Assembly: GCA_021776015.1 (NCBI GenBank)
Contig: JAJFGT010000250.1
Span: 1 to 7,426 of the forward strand
Direction: 5' to 3'
Length of the DNA: 7,426 nt
DNA from: Alphaproteobacteria bacterium
GTDB taxonomy: Bacteria > Pseudomonadota > Alphaproteobacteria > Micavibrionales > Micavibrionaceae
This document shows, piece after piece, positions 4,909 through 7,426 of the stretch (position 1 is the stretch's first letter; each line of letters begins with the position of its first letter). The position numbers were made by a program, and so were the translations under genes. A model generated the notes under the pieces. It made no database searches and was not told the origin of the DNA. It saw only the letters and a program-made list of their open reading frames with translations.

Positions 4909-6459
4909 TCACTCTCCTAGATAACGATTTTCAATATGGCTAATCAGAAAGTCAGGAGAAGGATCATGTCCTGTAATATCTTTGAGAAGAGTATCCCAAG
5001 GTGTAATGGATCCTTTAGAATGAATATGACGATTTAGCCATTTTGTAATAGGTTTGAAGTCTCCGCATTGGATACGAGAATAAAGATTTGGGATATCTTG
5101 TTGTATTTTGTCGAAGAGTTGTGCCGCTACCATATGTCCTAATGTATAGGCTTGAAAGTATCCGAACTTTCCTACAAACCAATGGACGTCTTGCATTATA
5201 CCTTCCATGTGGTTTTGTGGCATGACACCGAGATGATCGTGCATCCATTCTGTCCAATAGGCTGGAATATCTTTAACTTCCATTTTGCCTTCAATAAGGT
5301 CGCATTCAATTTGAAATCGGAGAAAAATATGAAAAAAATATGTGACTTCATCTGCACTTTTACGATTTAAGCTTGGCTGAACGAGTGTTTTAATACGGTA
5401 TAAATTTCCTGCTGTTAGAGATGGATCGCGAACCGTATGGAAGAGCCCCTCTAAACGAGGAGATAAAAACTCAAAAAATTCAGGTGTTCGGCCTAAAATC
5501 ATTTCTACAAATAGAGCTTGAGATTCATGCATTGTTGTTCCCATATCGTGAGAAACAGGCTGATAATCTCGGCCTCCTTTTGTAGGAAGCCCCTGAATAT
5601 AAAGACCGTGCCCACCTTCATGAAGGGCAGATTTCATAGAATCCATAAAGTTTTTAGGATCAACATTCTTAATAACAAGGCGTGTATCATCCGGTGTTCC
5701 ACCCTCAACAGGACTATGCCCTGTTTCATATAGTCCTCCTCGGTCAAAGTCAAAACCAAGTAACTCCAAAAGACTCCTATTAAGCCACATTTGTCCTTCT
5801 TTTGAATAGGGCCCAACCAAAGAAACTATGGGTGTTCTTAATTTTTGGCGTTCCATTATTTCAGGAAGAAGCTTGTTAAGTTCTCTATCTAAATGGTTAA
5901 ACCAGTCCCATAATTGCTTTAGAGAGACATTTGGAGAATATTCTTGGATAAGAGCTTCATAAAGTGTGGCCGTATTATGGGCTTTGGCTTTTTTCTTAGC
6001 AAGTTTTCGAACATGGGCAACGACTCTTTCTAGGTGAGCTTGGGCTGTTTCCCAGTCATTATGCTTGAGACATTCACGATGGATGCGGCGTCCTTCATTG
6101 GCAATGCGAGCAGATTCTTCCATCATATTATGATCTAAAATGGCATGGTCCTTATGGATGCGTACCATACCAATTAGATTTGCTGTATCCCACTCATCCC
6201 AAAGCGCAGGATGGGCTGCAATATGCTCTTGTGCTTCTTCAATTTGGACGTGAGCATCACAACATACAATATCATCATGAATACGGCGATAGAGGTATGA
6301 GATTTGATCCAGACGATTCTCATAGGCTCCTTCAGGCATTGTTGTTAGAAAATCTCGACTGATGATTTCGGCGATTGCGGCAAGGCGTCCAATATTACGA
6401 TGCCGCCTTTTGAGATCAGTATAGGCTGGAGAAGGATGGGATGCTTTTGGGGATTTCAT
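4909..6459 (-). CDS. M32 (Taq-type) metallocarboxypeptidase
   Basis: A metal-dependent carboxypeptidase of family M32, which removes C-terminal residues from peptides. I start it at ATG 6459 (516 residues) because this overlaps the mltG stop as ATGA; a GTG at 6486 would add nine residues without a ribosome site. Residue numbers are for the ATG start. The active-site HEGGH lies at 280-284, the HESQ motif with the third ligand Glu312 at 311-314, and GIMQDVHW at 420-427 followed by VGKFGYFQAYTLGH. RKSADEVTYFFHI (366-378) fits the I/VRxxAD region. Three other signature motifs deviate: HPF reads HSP (248-250), DxRxT reads DTRLV (258-262), and the residue before R-K-S-A-D is Asn instead of Ile/Val. 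The N-terminal half is helical with a Lys/Ala-rich segment, as in the family. No signal peptide, so cytoplasmic. Family M32 is certain; the substrate preference is not predictable. Confidence 0.94.
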   Translation of the reverse strand: MKSPKASHPSPAYTDLKRRHRNIGRLAAIAEIISRDFLTTMPEGAYENRLDQISYLYRRIHDDIVCCDAHVQIEEAQEHIAAHPALWDEWDTANLIGMVRIHKDHAILDHNMMEESARIANEGRRIHRECLKHNDWETAQAHLERVVAHVRKLAKKKAKAHNTATLYEALIQEYSPNVSLKQLWDWFNHLDRELNKLLPEIMERQKLRTPIVSLVGPYSKEGQMWLNRSLLELLGFDFDRGGLYETGHSPVEGGTPDDTRLVIKNVDPKNFMDSMKSALHEGGHGLYIQGLPTKGGRDYQPVSHDMGTTMHESQALFVEMILGRTPEFFEFLSPRLEGLFHTVRDPSLTAGNLYRIKTLVQPSLNRKSADEVTYFFHIFLRFQIECDLIEGKMEVKDIPAYWTEWMHDHLGVMPQNHMEGIMQDVHWFVGKFGYFQAYTLGHMVAAQLFDKIQQDIPNLYSRIQCGDFKPITKWLNRHIHSKGSITPWDTLLKDITGHDPSPDFLISHIENRYLGE

Positions 6460-7426
6460 TTGTTTTTCTGCCTTGTTCGTCTCCACTGTGCCACATTTCT
6501 GTTGTGTTCTGCCAGTGTTTTTGCAAAAACATGCCCTCCTGTTCCATCTGCCACAAAGTAAATATAATCATGTTGTTCAGGGTGTAATGTTGCGATAATG
6601 GCTTCCTGCCCTGGGTTACAAATAGGACCAATGGGGAGTCCTGCATATTTATATGTATTATAGGGAGAATCAATTTTTAAATCTTTACTTAAAAGCCGTC
6701 GTCCTAAAGGACCTTTTCCTTCATTCTTATGTTTTCCTTTGGTGAGGGCATAAATAACGGTTGGGTCAGTTTGAAGAGGAATACCTCGCTGCAGGCGATT
6801 GACAAAAACACCTGCAATGCGAGCTCTTTCTGAAGCGAGAGCTGTTTCTTTTTCAACAATAGAGGCTAAAATAATAGTGTCTTCTTTTGTCGTGAAGGGG
6901 AGATTATTTGCTCTTTGTTCCCATGCTTGATCTAGTGTGATTACCATGCTTCTTGTCATTTGGTCTAGAATGGTTTGTATGGTGTCAGTTTGTTGATAAC
7001 TATATGTGTTGGGAAGAAGTGTTCCTTCTGTTGGAATATTTTGGATGCGTTGGTTCGTTTGCTTAAGATCTTTTTTCGTTTTTAAAAGGCGAACAATTTC
7101 GTAACTTGTATACCCTTCTGGAATTGTAATTTTCCTGACAATGACATCTCCCGTAGAAAGTTTTGTAAAAACTTCTTCCATTGAAATATGGGCAGGGAAA
7201 CGATATTCTCCCGCCTTTAAATCTCCTTGAACGCCTGTGAGTCGGGACATAATTTTAAAGAGCAGGGGGGATTGAATGATGTGATGATCTTTTAAAATTG
7301 TGGCAATGTTTCCAACACCTGTTCCTTTAGGAATTGTCGCCTGTACGTCAGAAGTAAGATACCCCTCACTTTTATATAGGGAGAGACCATAAGCAATAGT
7401 ACCTGCCAAAACACCTACCCCAATAA
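6456..7426 (-). CDS. mltG: Endolytic murein transglycosylase MltG (5'-partial)
   Basis: MltG (YceG family) is an inner-membrane lytic transglycosylase that cleaves nascent peptidoglycan glycan strands and limits their length. The frame stays open through the right edge, so the start codon lies outside the window; 322 residues are visible. A TTG at 7409 is not the start because it falls inside the N-terminal membrane segment (visible residues 1-16, IGVGVLAGTIAYGLSL). A LysM-like region follows (about 25-95, including IPKGTGVGNIA and LKAGEYRF), then IPEGYTSYEI. The catalytic domain has LASIVEKETALASERARIA (186-204) holding the active-site glutamate, NRLQRGIPLQTDPTVIYAL (209-227) and SPYNTYKYAGLPIGPICNPG (253-272). 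The C-terminus ends in basic residues. The stop overlaps the M32 start by four bases, so the two are translationally linked. In many bacteria fabF precedes mltG; here that would be off the window. Confidence 0.95.
   Translation of the reverse strand, partial: IGVGVLAGTIAYGLSLYKSEGYLTSDVQATIPKGTGVGNIATILKDHHIIQSPLLFKIMSRLTGVQGDLKAGEYRFPAHISMEEVFTKLSTGDVIVRKITIPEGYTSYEIVRLLKTKKDLKQTNQRIQNIPTEGTLLPNTYSYQQTDTIQTILDQMTRSMVITLDQAWEQRANNLPFTTKEDTIILASIVEKETALASERARIAGVFVNRLQRGIPLQTDPTVIYALTKGKHKNEGKGPLGRRLLSKDLKIDSPYNTYKYAGLPIGPICNPGQEAIIATLHPEQHDYIYFVADGTGGHVFAKTLAEHNRNVAQWRRTRQKNK

Noticed and set aside
5015..6362. Several open frames of 60-80 codons on both strands inside the M32 gene
   Set aside because: They overlap a full-length gene with intact family motifs, have no recognisable domains and poor start contexts, so they are by-products of the real coding frame.
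6416..6673. An 85-codon - strand frame across the mltG/M32 junction
   Set aside because: It is out of frame with two clear genes that themselves overlap by four bases; nothing supports a third product.
1..7426. Mobile element, prophage, CRISPR array, toxin-antitoxin pair or RNA gene
   Set aside because: No transposase, integrase, regularly spaced repeats, tRNA-like cloverleaf or rRNA sequence was seen, and the gene content is ordinary chromosomal.

Overview
The window looks like chromosomal, mostly housekeeping DNA from an AT-rich Gram-negative bacterium, most likely an alphaproteobacterium of the Rhodospirillales/Acetobacterales type. This rests on protein resemblance from memory (RimJ-like acetyltransferase next to an M16 peptidase, a MerC-domain protein with an HxxCC motif, a TcpQ-domain protein, the M32 subfamily) and on the low GC. 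A low-GC Acetobacteraceae lineage such as Commensalibacter is possible, but the window has no RNA gene or marker that would settle it.

Layout. Positions 2-1090 (+ strand) hold most of an Acg-type, FMN-dependent nitroreductase-like protein whose 5' end lies left of the window. A 160-bp convergent intergenic gap follows. Everything else is on the - strand. Read in transcription order from the right edge, it is mltG (5' end cut by the window edge), an M32 carboxypeptidase, an M16 zinc peptidase, a RimJ-like GNAT acetyltransferase, a secreted TcpQ-domain protein and a small MerC-domain membrane protein. No stretch over 300 bases lacks a gene.

Transcription. The first four - strand genes are packed like an operon: a 4-bp ATGA overlap between mltG and the M32 gene, a 39-bp gap to the M16 gene, and a 2-bp gap to the GNAT gene. 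The TcpQ gene appears to have its own promoter (2935-2963) with a perfect 18-bp palindrome over the -35 box; this promoter favours a GTG start at 2899 over the upstream ATG. The MerC-like gene has a 9+9-bp dyad upstream that could be an operator.

Function. MltG trims or terminates nascent peptidoglycan strands at the inner membrane. The M32 and M16 proteins are zinc metallopeptidases, and the GNAT protein probably acetylates a protein or peptide N-terminus. They look like a growth and protein-turnover operon rather than one pathway. The TcpQ-domain and MerC-domain proteins are the least explained genes. I see no phage, transposon, CRISPR, toxin-antitoxin or defence cassette, and no clear new system. 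The items worth checking are the two-domain TcpQ protein away from any pilus cluster, the stand-alone MerC-like protein with its dyad, altered signature motifs in the M32 enzyme, and several start-codon corrections.
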